Both the position numbers and the translations under genes were made by a program. This document shows positions 8,196 through 16,509 of a DNA stretch of 64,000 nucleotides, one piece after another. The notes under the pieces were generated by a model. It had not been told where the DNA came from. It did no database searches and saw only the letters and a list, made by a program, of their open reading frames with translations. Source of the DNA: Micrococcales bacterium (GTDB lineage: Bacteria; Actinomycetota; Actinomycetes; Actinomycetales; Dermatophilaceae); NCBI GenBank assembly GCA_021287075.1, contig JAJTBD010000005.1:62001-126000 (forward strand), given 5' to 3'. Positions within the stretch are counted from its first letter, which is position 1, and the number at the start of each line of letters is the position of its first letter.

Positions 8196-9778
8196 TGCCG
8201 GACTACGGTCTGGAGCTGGAGTTCGGCCTTTTCCCGACGCCGTCCGCGGCGGACCCACAGCACGTGCTCGAGCTCGCGCACCTGGCCGAGGCCAGCGGGC
8301 TCGAGCACGTGTCGGTGCAGGACCACCCCTATCAGGCGGCGCACCTCGACACGTGGACGCTGCTGTCGGTCATCGCGGCCCGCACGACCACGGTGCGGGT
8401 ATCGCCCAATGTCGCCAATCTGCCTCTGCGAGAGCCGGTTGTGCTCGCCCGCTCGGCTGCGACGCTCGACCTGCTCAGCGGTGGTCGCGTCGAGCTGGGG
8501 CTGGGCGCGGGTGCCTTCTGGGATGCCATCGAGGCGGCCGGCGGGCCGCGGCGCACGCCCAGGGAGGCGGTCGATGCCCTCGTCGAGGCCATCGAGGTGA
8601 TCCGCGGGGTGTGGGGCGAGTCCGGCGAGCGGTCCGTGCGGGTGCACGGCGAGCACTATCGGGTCGAGGGGCTGAGGCCCGGGCCGCTGCCCGCGCACCG
8701 GATCCCGATCTGGGTGGGCGCCTACAAACCGCGGATGCTGCGGCTGACCGGTCAGCTCGCCGACGGGTGGGTGCCGAGCATGGGCTATGCCGACCCGCCT
8801 GCGCTCGGCGAGCTCAACGCGCGCATTGACGAGGCGGCTGCCGCGGCCGACCGGGCCCCGCAGGACATCCGCCGGATCTACAACATTTTCGGCTCCTTCG
8901 GCCGCTCGTCGGACTTCCTGCGCGGCACCGCCGCCGACTGGGTCGAGCAGCTGGCCGGGCTCGCCCTCGACGAGGGCATGTCGACCTTCATCCTCGGCAC
9001 CGACGACCCCGATGTCCTGCGGCGCTTCGCCGCCGAGGTCGTGCCGGCGGTCCGCGCGCAGGTGGCGGACGAGCGCGCGCTGCGGGCCGGGCGGACCGAG
9101 GCGCCCGCCACACGCCCGCCGCGGGCCGGCCTGACGGACGCGCCCGTCACACGCCCGCCGCGGACGGTCACGATGCAGGTCGTGGCCACCCCGGACGACG
9201 GGGTGCGCCTGACCGGGCCGCTGGCCTGGGACGAGACCAGCCGGCCCGAATCGCCCAAGCCGGCTGACGCGGCATACCCCCCAGAGGCGCAGGCCCAAGC
9301 CCAGCACCTCATCGACGTGCACGACCACCTGCGCGGCGAGCTCGCCCAGGTGCGCGAGGTCATCGACCAGGTGCGGGGTGGGCTGCTGCAGATCGGGCAG
9401 GCCCGCTCGATCATCAACACGATGACGATGCGCCAGAACAACTGGACGCTCGGTGCCTACTGCGAGAGCTATTGCCGGGTCGTCACCGGCCACCACACGC
9501 TCGAGGACCGCAGCATCTTCCCCCACCTGCGGCGCAGCGACCCGCACCTGGTCGACGTGCTCGACCGGCTCGAGGACGAGCACCATGTGATCGCCGACGT
9601 GCTCGAGCAGCTCGACCAGGCGCTTGTCGGGCTGGTCGGCGTGGAGCCGCGAGAGGTGGGTGCCAGACTCGAGAGCCTCTCTGCCGCAGTCGATCTGCTC
9701 ACCGACACCCTGCTGTCGCACCTTGCCTATGAGGAGCGTGAGCTGATCCACCCCCTGGCCCGGCACGGGATGTTCTGA
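8195..9778 (+). CDS. LLM-class flavin-dependent oxidoreductase fused to a hemerythrin-like domain
   Basis: 527 residues, in two parts. Residues 1 to about 310 are a luciferase-like monooxygenase barrel using F420 or FMN (LEFGLFPTP, SVQDHPYQAA, NVANLPLREPVVLARSAATL, GRVELGLGAG, PIWVGAYKPRMLRL). A Pro/Arg/Thr-rich linker follows (about 315-370). From about 375 comes a four-helix hemerythrin-like domain with His/Glu iron-ligand motifs HDHLRGEL, HHTLEDRSIFPHL, DEHHVIADVLEQL and HLAYEERELIHP. Hemerythrin-like domains bind a di-iron centre and sense or store O2, NO or peroxide. The ATG at 8195 overlaps the TPR stop by one base. Substrate unknown; the fusion links flavin chemistry to a di-iron site. 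Confidence 0.85.
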   Translation: MPDYGLELEFGLFPTPSAADPQHVLELAHLAEASGLEHVSVQDHPYQAAHLDTWTLLSVIAARTTTVRVSPNVANLPLREPVVLARSAATLDLLSGGRVELGLGAGAFWDAIEAAGGPRRTPREAVDALVEAIEVIRGVWGESGERSVRVHGEHYRVEGLRPGPLPAHRIPIWVGAYKPRMLRLTGQLADGWVPSMGYADPPALGELNARIDEAAAAADRAPQDIRRIYNIFGSFGRSSDFLRGTAADWVEQLAGLALDEGMSTFILGTDDPDVLRRFAAEVVPAVRAQVADERALRAGRTEAPATRPPRAGLTDAPVTRPPRTVTMQVVATPDDGVRLTGPLAWDETSRPESPKPADAAYPPEAQAQAQHLIDVHDHLRGELAQVREVIDQVRGGLLQIGQARSIINTMTMRQNNWTLGAYCESYCRVVTGHHTLEDRSIFPHLRRSDPHLVDVLDRLEDEHHVIADVLEQLDQALVGLVGVEPREVGARLESLSAAVDLLTDTLLSHLAYEERELIHPLARHGMF

Positions 9779-9781
9779 CGC

Positions 9782-10993
9782 TCAGCGCGGCCAGGCCGGG
9801 CCGATCTGTCGTCGGAGCCGGACAAACGGGCGGGGCAGGCTGAGGGCGACGGCGCCGACGACCGCACCCTCGTGGTGGTATGCCGCCAGCCAGCGATCAC
9901 CGTCGAGGTCACCCTCCTCGAGGGTCACCTCGGCGGTGGCGCGCCCGGCGAAAAGCACTCTGCCACCGAACTGCTCGGACCATACATAGGGCGCCGGGGC
10001 CGCGCCCGGGACCTCGGAACCCGTCCCGAGCAGCGCGGCCACCGCGATCGCCGGCCGCTCGAGCGCATCGCTCCAGTGCTCGGTGCGGCGGGGCAGGCCG
10101 GCGACCGGGTCAGGCCATGCGGCACAGTCACCCACTGCCGAGATCCCTTGCGCCCCAGTGCGGCCCGCGGCATCGCAGACGACACCACCGGTGTGCTCGA
10201 GCCCCGACCCGTCCAGCCACTCCACATTGGGGAGGCTGCCCACGCCGGCCACGACGACATCTGCGGCCAGCCGCTCCCCGCCGGCCAGACGCACGGCTGT
10301 CACCCTGCCGTCGGGGCCCGACTCCAGCGCCTTCACCTGCACGCCATGCCGCGCGTCGACCCCGTGTCGGGCGGGCAGGGCGGCCACCGCACGGGCGACC
10401 TCGGGCCCGAGAGCCGGGATGAGTGGCAGAGGTGCGGCCTCCAGCAGCGTGACCGCCAGACCGAGCGAGCGCGCTGTGGAGGCGACCTCGGCGCCGATCC
10501 ACCCGGCCCCGATCACGACCAGCCGACCACCCCCGCCGGCCGTGGCGCCTGCGCGCATGCTGGGCTCGCCGGCGGCGAGCAAGTCTGATCTCAGCGCGAC
10601 CGCGTCGTCGAGGGTGCGCAGCGTGTGCACGCCCGTGCTCTCGGCGCCAGGGACGGCCAAGTGCCTCGCGCGCGCACCGGTGGCGAGGAGGATGTGCTCG
10701 GCCCTCAGGGAGCGGCCGTCGTCGAGCGAGACGGTCCGCGCGCCGACGTCGAGACCCACGGCGCGCCGGCCAAGGAGCCACTCGGCGTCGAGCTCCTCGC
10801 CGGCCGTCTCCAGGGCCAGCTCCGCGGCGTCGACCTCGCCGCGCAGGAGCGCCTTGGACAGCGGCGGCCGGTCATAGGGGCGATGTGGCTCGTCCCCCAC
10901 GACGACGATCCGTCCCTCGAAGCCCTGGGCCCGGGCGGCCCGCACCGCTGAGAGTCCCGCGAGCGAGGCACCGACGACGAGCAGGACTGACAT
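9782..10993 (-). CDS. NAD(P)/FAD-dependent oxidoreductase, ferredoxin/rubredoxin reductase type
   Basis: 403-residue pyridine-nucleotide-disulfide family flavoprotein like the ferredoxin reductases of P450 and dioxygenase systems. It has an N-terminal FAD site ([16 protein letters not shown]), the family sequence [11 protein letters not shown], a central NAD site ([12 protein letters not shown]), a second FAD motif (GISAVGDCA) and a C-terminal reductase domain with [12 protein letters not shown]. It would pass electrons from NAD(P)H to a small iron-sulfur protein; no ferredoxin gene is adjacent. Start at the ATG 10993, preceded by a leaderless -10 element. Convergent with the LLM-hemerythrin gene, 3 nt apart. 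Confidence 0.88.
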   Translation of the reverse strand: MSVLLVVGASLAGLSAVRAARAQGFEGRIVVVGDEPHRPYDRPPLSKALLRGEVDAAELALETAGEELDAEWLLGRRAVGLDVGARTVSLDDGRSLRAEHILLATGARARHLAVPGAESTGVHTLRTLDDAVALRSDLLAAGEPSMRAGATAGGGGRLVVIGAGWIGAEVASTARSLGLAVTLLEAAPLPLIPALGPEVARAVAALPARHGVDARHGVQVKALESGPDGRVTAVRLAGGERLAADVVVAGVGSLPNVEWLDGSGLEHTGGVVCDAAGRTGAQGISAVGDCAAWPDPVAGLPRRTEHWSDALERPAIAVAALLGTGSEVPGAAPAPYVWSEQFGGRVLFAGRATAEVTLEEGDLDGDRWLAAYHHEGAVVGAVALSLPRPFVRLRRQIGPAWPR

Positions 10994-11000
10994 GCCCCCG

Positions 11001-11006
11001 AGCCTA
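11001..11006 (-). promoter_or_regulatory. -10 hexamer, leaderless promoter of the ferredoxin-reductase gene
   Basis: TAGGCT on the minus strand, 7 nt before the ATG at 10993. Confidence 0.55.
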
Positions 11007-11098
11007 CGGGTGCAGACAAAACGGGCACCGCGGCATACCGTGGCCATCACGTCCACAGACGCGACCCCGCCCCACCCACGCCACCCCGGGAGAACCCC

Positions 11099-12487
11099 AT
11101 GGCCGTCAGCGCATTCGACCTGTTCACCGTCGGCATCGGTCCTTCCAGCTCGCACACCGTCGGGCCCATGCGTGCGGCGGGGACCTTTGTGGAACGGCTG
11201 GTCGACGAGGGGCTGATCGAGCAGGTCGGCAGTGTGCGCGCGGAGCTGTTCGGGTCGCTGGGAGCCACCGGCCACGGGCACGGCAGTGTCAAGGCCGTCG
11301 TCCTAGGGCTGCTGGGCGAGCGGCCCGAGGAGGTCGACCCGGCGGCGGCGGACTCGGCGGTGCAGTCGGCCCGTGAGTCGGGGCGGCTGCTGCTCGGCGG
11401 GCGCCACGAGATCGCCTTCGACGTCGACGAGGACGTGATCCTGCACCGCACCAAGCGGCTGGAGTTCCACACCAACGGGATGCGTTTCACGGCGTATGCC
11501 ACGGCGCGTCCCGAGGACGGCGCGTCACCGCTCGTGGTGCGCGAGTACTACTCCGTCGGTGGGGGATTCGTGCTCGACGAAGATGAGACCGGCGCCGCGG
11601 CGATCGTGCCGGACACCACTCCGGTGGCGCACCCCTTCACCACCGGCGATGAGCTGCTCGCCGTCACCCAGCGCACCGGCAAGTCGATCAGCCAGGTGAT
11701 GCTGGAGAACGAGCTGTCCTGGCGCACCGAGGAAGAGGTGCGCTCTGGTCTGCTGCACATCTGGTCGGTGATGAAGGAGTGCGTCGAGAGCGGCTGCCGC
11801 GCGACCGGGACTCTCCCTGGGGGTCTGAAGGTGCGGCGGCGGGCGGCGCAGATGAGCGAGCAGCTGTGCGAGCACGAGGACTGGACCGACCCGATGCGCG
11901 CGATCGACTGGGTCACGCTGTTTGCGCTGGCCGTCAACGAGGAGAACGCCGCGGGCGGGCGGGTCGTCACCGCGCCGACCAATGGGGCGGCCGGCATCAT
12001 CCCGGCGGTCCTGCACTATTACATACGGTTCGTGCCCGGGGCGGATGACGACGGCATCGTGCGCTTCCTGCTGACCGCGGCGGCGATTGGCACGCTCTAC
12101 AAGGAGAACGCGTCCATCTCCGGGGCCGAGGTCGGCTGCCAGGGGGAGGTCGGCTCGGCCTGCTCGATGGCCGCTGCGGGTCTGGCGGAGGTCCTCGGCG
12201 GCACACCGCTCCAGGTCGAGAACGCCGCGGAGATCGGCATCGAGCACAACCTCGGGCTGACCTGTGACCCCATCGGCGGGCTGGTGCAGATCCCGTGCAT
12301 CGAGCGCAACGCCGTGGCCTCGATCAAGGCGATCACCGCCGCCCGCATGGCCATCCGCGAGGACGGCGACCACTTCGTCTCCCTCGACAAGGCCATCAAG
12401 ACGATGCGCGACACCGGCCGTGACATGAAGGTGAAATACAAGGAGACCGCCCGCGGCGGGCTCGCCGTCAACGTCATCGAGTGCTGA
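11099..12487 (+). CDS. sdaA: L-serine dehydratase (L-serine ammonia-lyase), iron-sulfur type
   Basis: 462-residue single-chain [4Fe-4S] serine deaminase converting L-serine to pyruvate and ammonia. The beta domain is N-terminal ([16 protein letters not shown], 9-24) and the alpha domain C-terminal ([20 protein letters not shown]). Cluster cysteines are visible at C347 and C355 ([14 protein letters not shown]) and C389 (LTCDPIGG). The protein ends in Cys462 (NVIEC); in the Legionella enzyme the C-terminal cysteine reaches into the active site and ligates the cluster, and the same tail is kept here. Divergent from the ferredoxin-reductase gene. The upstream GGGAGAA serves as ribosome binding site. 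Confidence 0.96.
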   Translation: MAVSAFDLFTVGIGPSSSHTVGPMRAAGTFVERLVDEGLIEQVGSVRAELFGSLGATGHGHGSVKAVVLGLLGERPEEVDPAAADSAVQSARESGRLLLGGRHEIAFDVDEDVILHRTKRLEFHTNGMRFTAYATARPEDGASPLVVREYYSVGGGFVLDEDETGAAAIVPDTTPVAHPFTTGDELLAVTQRTGKSISQVMLENELSWRTEEEVRSGLLHIWSVMKECVESGCRATGTLPGGLKVRRRAAQMSEQLCEHEDWTDPMRAIDWVTLFALAVNEENAAGGRVVTAPTNGAAGIIPAVLHYYIRFVPGADDDGIVRFLLTAAAIGTLYKENASISGAEVGCQGEVGSACSMAAAGLAEVLGGTPLQVENAAEIGIEHNLGLTCDPIGGLVQIPCIERNAVASIKAITAARMAIREDGDHFVSLDKAIKTMRDTGRDMKVKYKETARGGLAVNVIEC

Positions 12488-12556
12488 CAGCCCCTCCCAC
12501 CCCTCCCACCCGTCACCCCCCGCCCGCCACCCCCCGCCCGCCCCCGCGCCCTGCGT

Positions 12557-12614
12557 CCAAACAGGCGGTTCGGGCATCCGTCCCGGCGTGTCGTTGACCG
12601 AACCGCCTGTTTGG
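12557..12614. repeat. E1 palindrome, 3' flank of DUF559 cassette
   Basis: CCAAACAGGCGGTTCGG (12557-12573) and its exact reverse complement (12598-12614), spacer 24 nt. It lies 47 nt past the stop of the DUF559 gene, in the gap after sdaA, which otherwise holds only a C-rich stretch. Confidence 0.9.
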
Positions 12615-12661
12615 CCCCAGGGGGTACGGCTGCGGCAGGGGACAGAAGGCTGGAGGTGGGG

Positions 12662-13546
12662 TCAGCCAACGAGGGCGCGAAGTCGGGTGAGCAGATCGCG
12701 CAGCAGCCGCGGGTCGTGCAGGTCGGCCGAGGTGATCCGGATGTAGGTGTAGCCCAGCTCGGTGAACCGTCGCTCCCGACGGATGTCGCGCTGCCATTGG
12801 GACCGGTCCGTGCGATGGTGATCGCCCTCGAACTCGACGACAACGCCCGCCTGCCGCCAGAAGAAGTCCACTCGACCGAGCCACTCACCGTCATGGATGA
12901 CATCGACGTTCAGCTCGGGCTCGGGCAGGCCACCGCGGTGGAACTCGACGCGGGCGCGCGACTCCATCGGTGACCCGCTGCCCGTCCGCATCAGGCCCAC
13001 CGCCTCGCGGAGGCGGACCACGCCCCGACCGCTCCAGCGCTCGACAAGCCGAGCGATCACGTCGCCGAGACTGGCGTCCCGTGACAGCAGAGCATCGCCG
13101 ACCGCCACCAGATCGGTCACGCGCATCATGGGCAGGGCAGCGAGATCGAGCAGAGTCCAGGCTGGCGTGGTGACCGGCAGCCCATCGACATCCTCGGTCG
13201 AGCGCAGCTCCAGCCCGGGGTGCCACAGGACGCTGCTCCGACGCTGACCGCGGCTGGTCGTCGGACGCAGCACGTCGAGCCGCTCACCCGGTGACCACGG
13301 ATGTGGCAGCGGCAAGCCCCACAGTCGAGCCGCGGTCACGCGGGAGAAGGCGTAGGGCGCAGTCAGCACCAACCGGTGGGCGGCGGCCAGCTCGCGGCAG
13401 TGCTCCGGCGGTCGGGCCATATAGAGCCCCTGGCTGACACGGGTGATCCCGAGCCGCTGGAGGTCGGTCCTGGTGAGACACCATTCATTGACCTTGAGCC
13501 GGGTGAATGCGAGCGGAAGGTCCGGCGGATCGATGGCTCGCGGCAT
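12662..13546 (-). CDS. DUF559 (Vsr-like nuclease fold) protein with AbiEi-like N-terminal region
   Basis: 294 residues. The N-terminal half (winged-helix-like, then LTAPYAFSRVTAARLWGLPL) resembles the AbiEi-type antitoxin/DNA-binding region often joined to DUF559. The C-terminal 100 residues have the PD-(D/E)XK/Vsr core: E195, D227 in GRVDFF, VVEFEGDHH (E238, E240, H243), DIRRERRF and LGYTYIRI. This predicts a Mg-dependent DNA nuclease or DNA-binding relic; activity is inferred. The ATG follows a possible leaderless -10 (CATTCT, 6 nt). The gene sits between palindromes E1 and E2, which share one arm sequence. No toxin partner is adjacent. A second gene of this type lies at 48037-48939. Confidence 0.82.
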   Translation of the reverse strand: MPRAIDPPDLPLAFTRLKVNEWCLTRTDLQRLGITRVSQGLYMARPPEHCRELAAAHRLVLTAPYAFSRVTAARLWGLPLPHPWSPGERLDVLRPTTSRGQRRSSVLWHPGLELRSTEDVDGLPVTTPAWTLLDLAALPMMRVTDLVAVGDALLSRDASLGDVIARLVERWSGRGVVRLREAVGLMRTGSGSPMESRARVEFHRGGLPEPELNVDVIHDGEWLGRVDFFWRQAGVVVEFEGDHHRTDRSQWQRDIRRERRFTELGYTYIRITSADLHDPRLLRDLLTRLRALVG

Positions 13547-13601
13547 ACGAGGAGAATGCCGCGCTGCGACAACTCGTGCGCCCGGCTATCCACAGCCCCG
13601 C

Positions 13602-13659
13602 CCAAACCGGCGGTTTGGGCGACGCCACGCCGTATGCCCTGACCAAACCGCCTGTTTGG
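13602..13659. repeat. E2 palindrome, 5' flank of DUF559 cassette
   Basis: Left arm CCAAACCGGCGGTTTGG (13602-13618, itself a palindrome) and right arm 13643-13659, matching 16 of 17 when inverted; spacer 24 nt, identical to E1. It lies 55 nt upstream of the DUF559 start. The arms match those of E1 apart from one or two bases. Confidence 0.9.
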
Positions 13660-13700
13660 ACGCGCGTGGGGTGGGGCGGGGGTGGGGCGGGCCCGAGGGG

Positions 13701-14774
13701 TCAGAAGGTCAGGATGTGACCGGTCCGCGGGTCGGACTGGCCCGACTGGACCTCCTGCCAGACGGCCTGGAGGGCCTCGGGGCCGGACTGCTCGCTGAGC
13801 TCGACAAACAGGTCGGAGTCGGCGGCAAAGGAGCGCCAGCCCTCGGCGAAGCGCTCGTCCAGGCCGTCGAGACCCCAGTCGGCGATCCGCTTGCGCATCT
13901 GGTCGGGGGCAAAGAACAGACCCTTGCTCGTGCGCGTGGGCAGCCCGGCGACGGGTCGCTCGTTCTGCGCGGTGATCCCCACCACCACGGCCTTGCGCAG
14001 CGAGTCCCCGAGATGGTCGTCAAGCGCGGTGAGGTGGTCGGCGTCGCCGGAGAAGTCGCAATAGACGCTCGGCGAGGCGGGATCCAGCTCGCTGACCTGG
14101 TCATAAGCGAGCACCTCGTCATAGCACCCGAGACTCTGCGTGAAGTCCCTGTTGCGGCCGGAGGTGAGCCCGACCCGTCGCAGCCCCGAGCCGGCCAGGC
14201 AGTGTGCAGTGCCGTATGCCGTCTTGCTCGACGCCGATGACATCACCACCGACGTGGCGCACTCCGCGCCACCGGCGGCGAGCCAGTCGGCGAGCAGCCA
14301 GGAGGTCCAGAAGAGCGGGCGATACAGCGCGAGCAGGTCCTCCTGCGCCTCGTCATAGGCCCGGTCGGTGGAGGTCAGCGCATAGGTGTTGTAGGGCGAG
14401 GGCAGCTCGACGCGGTGCGGCGAGACCTCTGCGAAGCCGCGCTCGTCGACCCGCCCCGGCCGCGCCACCAGGTGTGAGGCCGAGGGGTAGTAGCCGTAGT
14501 AGCGCTGGCCGACCTCGACACCCGGCACCTGCGACTCGACGACATCGGCGAACCCCCACACCGGCACGATGCCCCACGGATCCTCCGCCGGGAAGAACTG
14601 CCAGTATCGGAAGGAGTCGCCGAGGGCGGCATAGGTGATGTTGTTGGCGCTCAGGCCGATCCGGTTGAGGCGCAGCACCACCTCACCCTCGCCGGCAGTG
14701 GGGACCGGCATCTCCTCGAGGCGGGTCTCGGAGATGTCATCACGACGGGTGAGCAGGCGCCAGGCGTTGGTCAT
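13701..14774 (-). CDS. DUF2855-family protein
   Basis: 357-residue protein of the DUF2855 family, whose members look like remote medium-chain dehydrogenase/quinone-reductase relatives: an N-terminal part resembling the MDR catalytic fold (EVVLRLNRIGLSANNITYA, FADVVESQVPGVEVGQRYYG) and a central Rossmann-like segment (VVMSSASSKTAYGTAHCLAG, VGLTSGRNRDF). No function is established for the family. The promoter is leaderless: TAGCGT (14781-14786) lies 6 nt before the ATG. Gene appears monocistronic. Confidence 0.82.
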   Translation of the reverse strand: MTNAWRLLTRRDDISETRLEEMPVPTAGEGEVVLRLNRIGLSANNITYAALGDSFRYWQFFPAEDPWGIVPVWGFADVVESQVPGVEVGQRYYGYYPSASHLVARPGRVDERGFAEVSPHRVELPSPYNTYALTSTDRAYDEAQEDLLALYRPLFWTSWLLADWLAAGGAECATSVVMSSASSKTAYGTAHCLAGSGLRRVGLTSGRNRDFTQSLGCYDEVLAYDQVSELDPASPSVYCDFSGDADHLTALDDHLGDSLRKAVVVGITAQNERPVAGLPTRTSKGLFFAPDQMRKRIADWGLDGLDERFAEGWRSFAADSDLFVELSEQSGPEALQAVWQEVQSGQSDPRTGHILTF

Positions 14775-14780
14775 GCCGAC

Positions 14781-14786
14781 ACGCTA
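14781..14786 (-). promoter_or_regulatory. -10 hexamer, leaderless promoter of the DUF2855 gene
   Basis: TAGCGT on the minus strand, 6 nt before the ATG at 14774, no Shine-Dalgarno. Confidence 0.6.
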
Positions 14787-14832
14787 GAGCCGCGCCCTGC
14801 CCGGCGTCACTGGGCAGGGCGCCCACACCGGA

Positions 14833-15696
14833 TCAGAAGACGGGCTTGCCGCCGGTCACGCCGATGACGGTGCCCGAAACATAGCTCGCCTCGTCGGAGG
14901 CCAGGAAGACGTATGCCGCGGCAACCTCGGTCGGGTGCCCCGCACGTCCCAGCGGGGTGTCGGAGCCGAAGCCCTTGACCTTGTCAGCGGCCATCGTCGC
15001 GGGGATGAGCGGCGTCCAGATCGGGCCTGGCGCAACGGCATTCACGCGCGTGCCCTTGGCGCCGAGCTCGGCGGCGAGGTTGACGACGAGGTTGTTGAGC
15101 GCCGCCTTGGTCGCGGCGTAGTCGAGCAGGTGCTCGCTGGGGGAGTAGGCCTGCACGGACGTAGTCACGATCGCGACGCCGCCGTCCTCGAGGTCCTTGG
15201 CGCACTCGCGCACGAGCCAGTAGGGCGAGTAGACATTGGTCTCGAAGGTCTGGTGGATCTGCTCCTCCGGGAACTCCTCGAGCGAGTCGTGGGTCATCTG
15301 GTATGCCGCGTTGCACACCAGGACGTCGAGCCCACCCAGGCGGTCGCGCGCCTCGCTCGCGGCGCGCCTGTTCTCCTCGAGGGTGCGCAGGTCGGCGGCG
15401 ATGAGCACGCCGGTGCGGCCGGCCTCGCGGATGAGCTCTGCGGTCCGCTCGGCGTCCTCGGCCTCGTCGGGCAGGTGGGTGATGGCGACGTCGGCGCCCT
15501 CCTTGGCGAAGGCGACGGCTACGGCGCGGCCGATCCCGGAGTCGCCGCCGGTGATGAGGGCGCGCTTGCCGGTCAGGCGGTCTCGGCCGGTCCAGGACTG
15601 CTCGCCATGGTCGGGTGCCGGCTCCAGCTCGGCGACGCGGCCGGGCCAGTCCTGGGTCTGGGCGGGGATGGCGGACAGGTCGGTGCGATCGGTCAT
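14833..15696 (-). CDS. SDR-family oxidoreductase (YghA-like)
   Basis: 287-residue short-chain dehydrogenase with a long N-terminal extension (QDWPGRVAELEPAPDHGEQS) typical of the YghA/general-stress subgroup. Cofactor motif TGGDSGIGRAVA, NAAY in place of NNAG, and catalytic Ser plus YAATK (in LDYAATKAALNN) are present. Likely reduces aldehydes or ketones with NAD(P)H. Start at ATG 15696 with ribosome binding site GTGGAGG. It follows the GT2 gene on the same strand after 90 nt and may share its transcript. Confidence 0.88.
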   Translation of the reverse strand: MTDRTDLSAIPAQTQDWPGRVAELEPAPDHGEQSWTGRDRLTGKRALITGGDSGIGRAVAVAFAKEGADVAITHLPDEAEDAERTAELIREAGRTGVLIAADLRTLEENRRAASEARDRLGGLDVLVCNAAYQMTHDSLEEFPEEQIHQTFETNVYSPYWLVRECAKDLEDGGVAIVTTSVQAYSPSEHLLDYAATKAALNNLVVNLAAELGAKGTRVNAVAPGPIWTPLIPATMAADKVKGFGSDTPLGRAGHPTEVAAAYVFLASDEASYVSGTVIGVTGGKPVF

Positions 15697-15786
15697 GCCT
15701 CCACCCTGCGCAGATGACCGGGCCGTCGGGCACACCCCAAGGAGCGGGGTCGGCATGCGGTGCGGGCGGCAGGCGGAGCGGCTCCG

Positions 15787-16509
15787 TCAGGCGGGCAGGC
15801 CGCCGGGGTCGGCGGACTCGACCAGGTCCCGCAGGTACCCGCTGAACCCGCCGGGGGTGCGGCCCTCCAGGCGTGCTGAGGTGAGCACGCTGTTGCCGGC
15901 TGTCGCGGACTCGGCGACCCCGAGCCGCCGCACCCGCTCGACCAGGTCGACGTCCTCGTGGACGGCCAGCGCGGCATACCCGCCGGCAGCGACATAGGCG
16001 TCCCCGCGCACCCCCAGGTTGGCGCCGTGGATGTGCGGGTGGCCGTCCTCGAGCCGCTGTCGGCTCGCCCAGAGGCGGGCCAGCGCCGGGGTCATCTCGT
16101 CGGGGTCGGGGTGGACCGTGCCGAGGACGAGCTGGCTGCCGGCCCCGGCGAGGACCAGCTGGCGCACGATCCACTCGGGCGGCACGACCGAGTCGGCGTC
16201 GGTGCTCGCCAGCCACACGCGCTCCAGCGGTATGCCGTGGCCCTCGGCCTCGTGGATCGCGGACTCGCAGCCGCGCGAACGGGATTCGCCGACGAGCCCC
16301 GAGTCGGTCTCGAGCACGTCGACGCCGAGGCGGGAGCGCGCGATGCCGGCGCTGCGGTCGGTGCAGTCGTCGAGGACGACGACGATCCGCACGTCGTGGC
16401 CCTCGGTGCTCGCCGTGGCCGCGGCGGCCGCCACGCTGTCGAGGCATCGGCCCAGCAGCTGCTCCTCGTCATGGACAGGGATGACGACGCGGACGAACCA
16501 GCCGGTCAC
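15787..16509 (-). CDS. glycosyltransferase family 2
   Basis: 240-residue GT-A-fold transferase without membrane segments. It begins VRVVIPVHDEEQLLGRCLDS, has the nucleotide-binding DD in VVLDDCTD and the DxD-like STDADSVVPPEW, then HIHGANLGVRGDAY and HEDVDLVERVRRLG. It starts at a GTG overlapping the upstream stop (GTGA), so it is tightly coupled to the deacetylase-methyltransferase gene. The acceptor is unknown. With the upstream genes it forms a three-gene operon of acyl-CoA dehydrogenase, PIG-L/methyltransferase and GT2 suggesting modification of a glycoconjugate. Confidence 0.85.
   Translation of the reverse strand: MTGWFVRVVIPVHDEEQLLGRCLDSVAAAAATASTEGHDVRIVVVLDDCTDRSAGIARSRLGVDVLETDSGLVGESRSRGCESAIHEAEGHGIPLERVWLASTDADSVVPPEWIVRQLVLAGAGSQLVLGTVHPDPDEMTPALARLWASRQRLEDGHPHIHGANLGVRGDAYVAAGGYAALAVHEDVDLVERVRRLGVAESATAGNSVLTSARLEGRTPGGFSGYLRDLVESADPGGLPA

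Noticed and set aside
5736..8258. Very long open frame antisense to ahpCF
   Set aside because: It is the complement of clear ahpC and ahpF coding sequence; the predicted protein is low-complexity and has no recognisable domain. Open antisense frames are usual in such GC-rich DNA.
12662..13546. Type IV toxin-antitoxin system (AbiE) around the DUF559 genes
   Set aside because: The AbiEi-like N-terminal region is present in both proteins but no AbiEii-type nucleotidyltransferase gene lies next to either, so a TA pair is not supported.
12557..13659. Insertion sequence of the IS200/IS605 type
   Set aside because: Hairpin ends are suggestive, but there is no HUH transposase or TnpB in either cassette.
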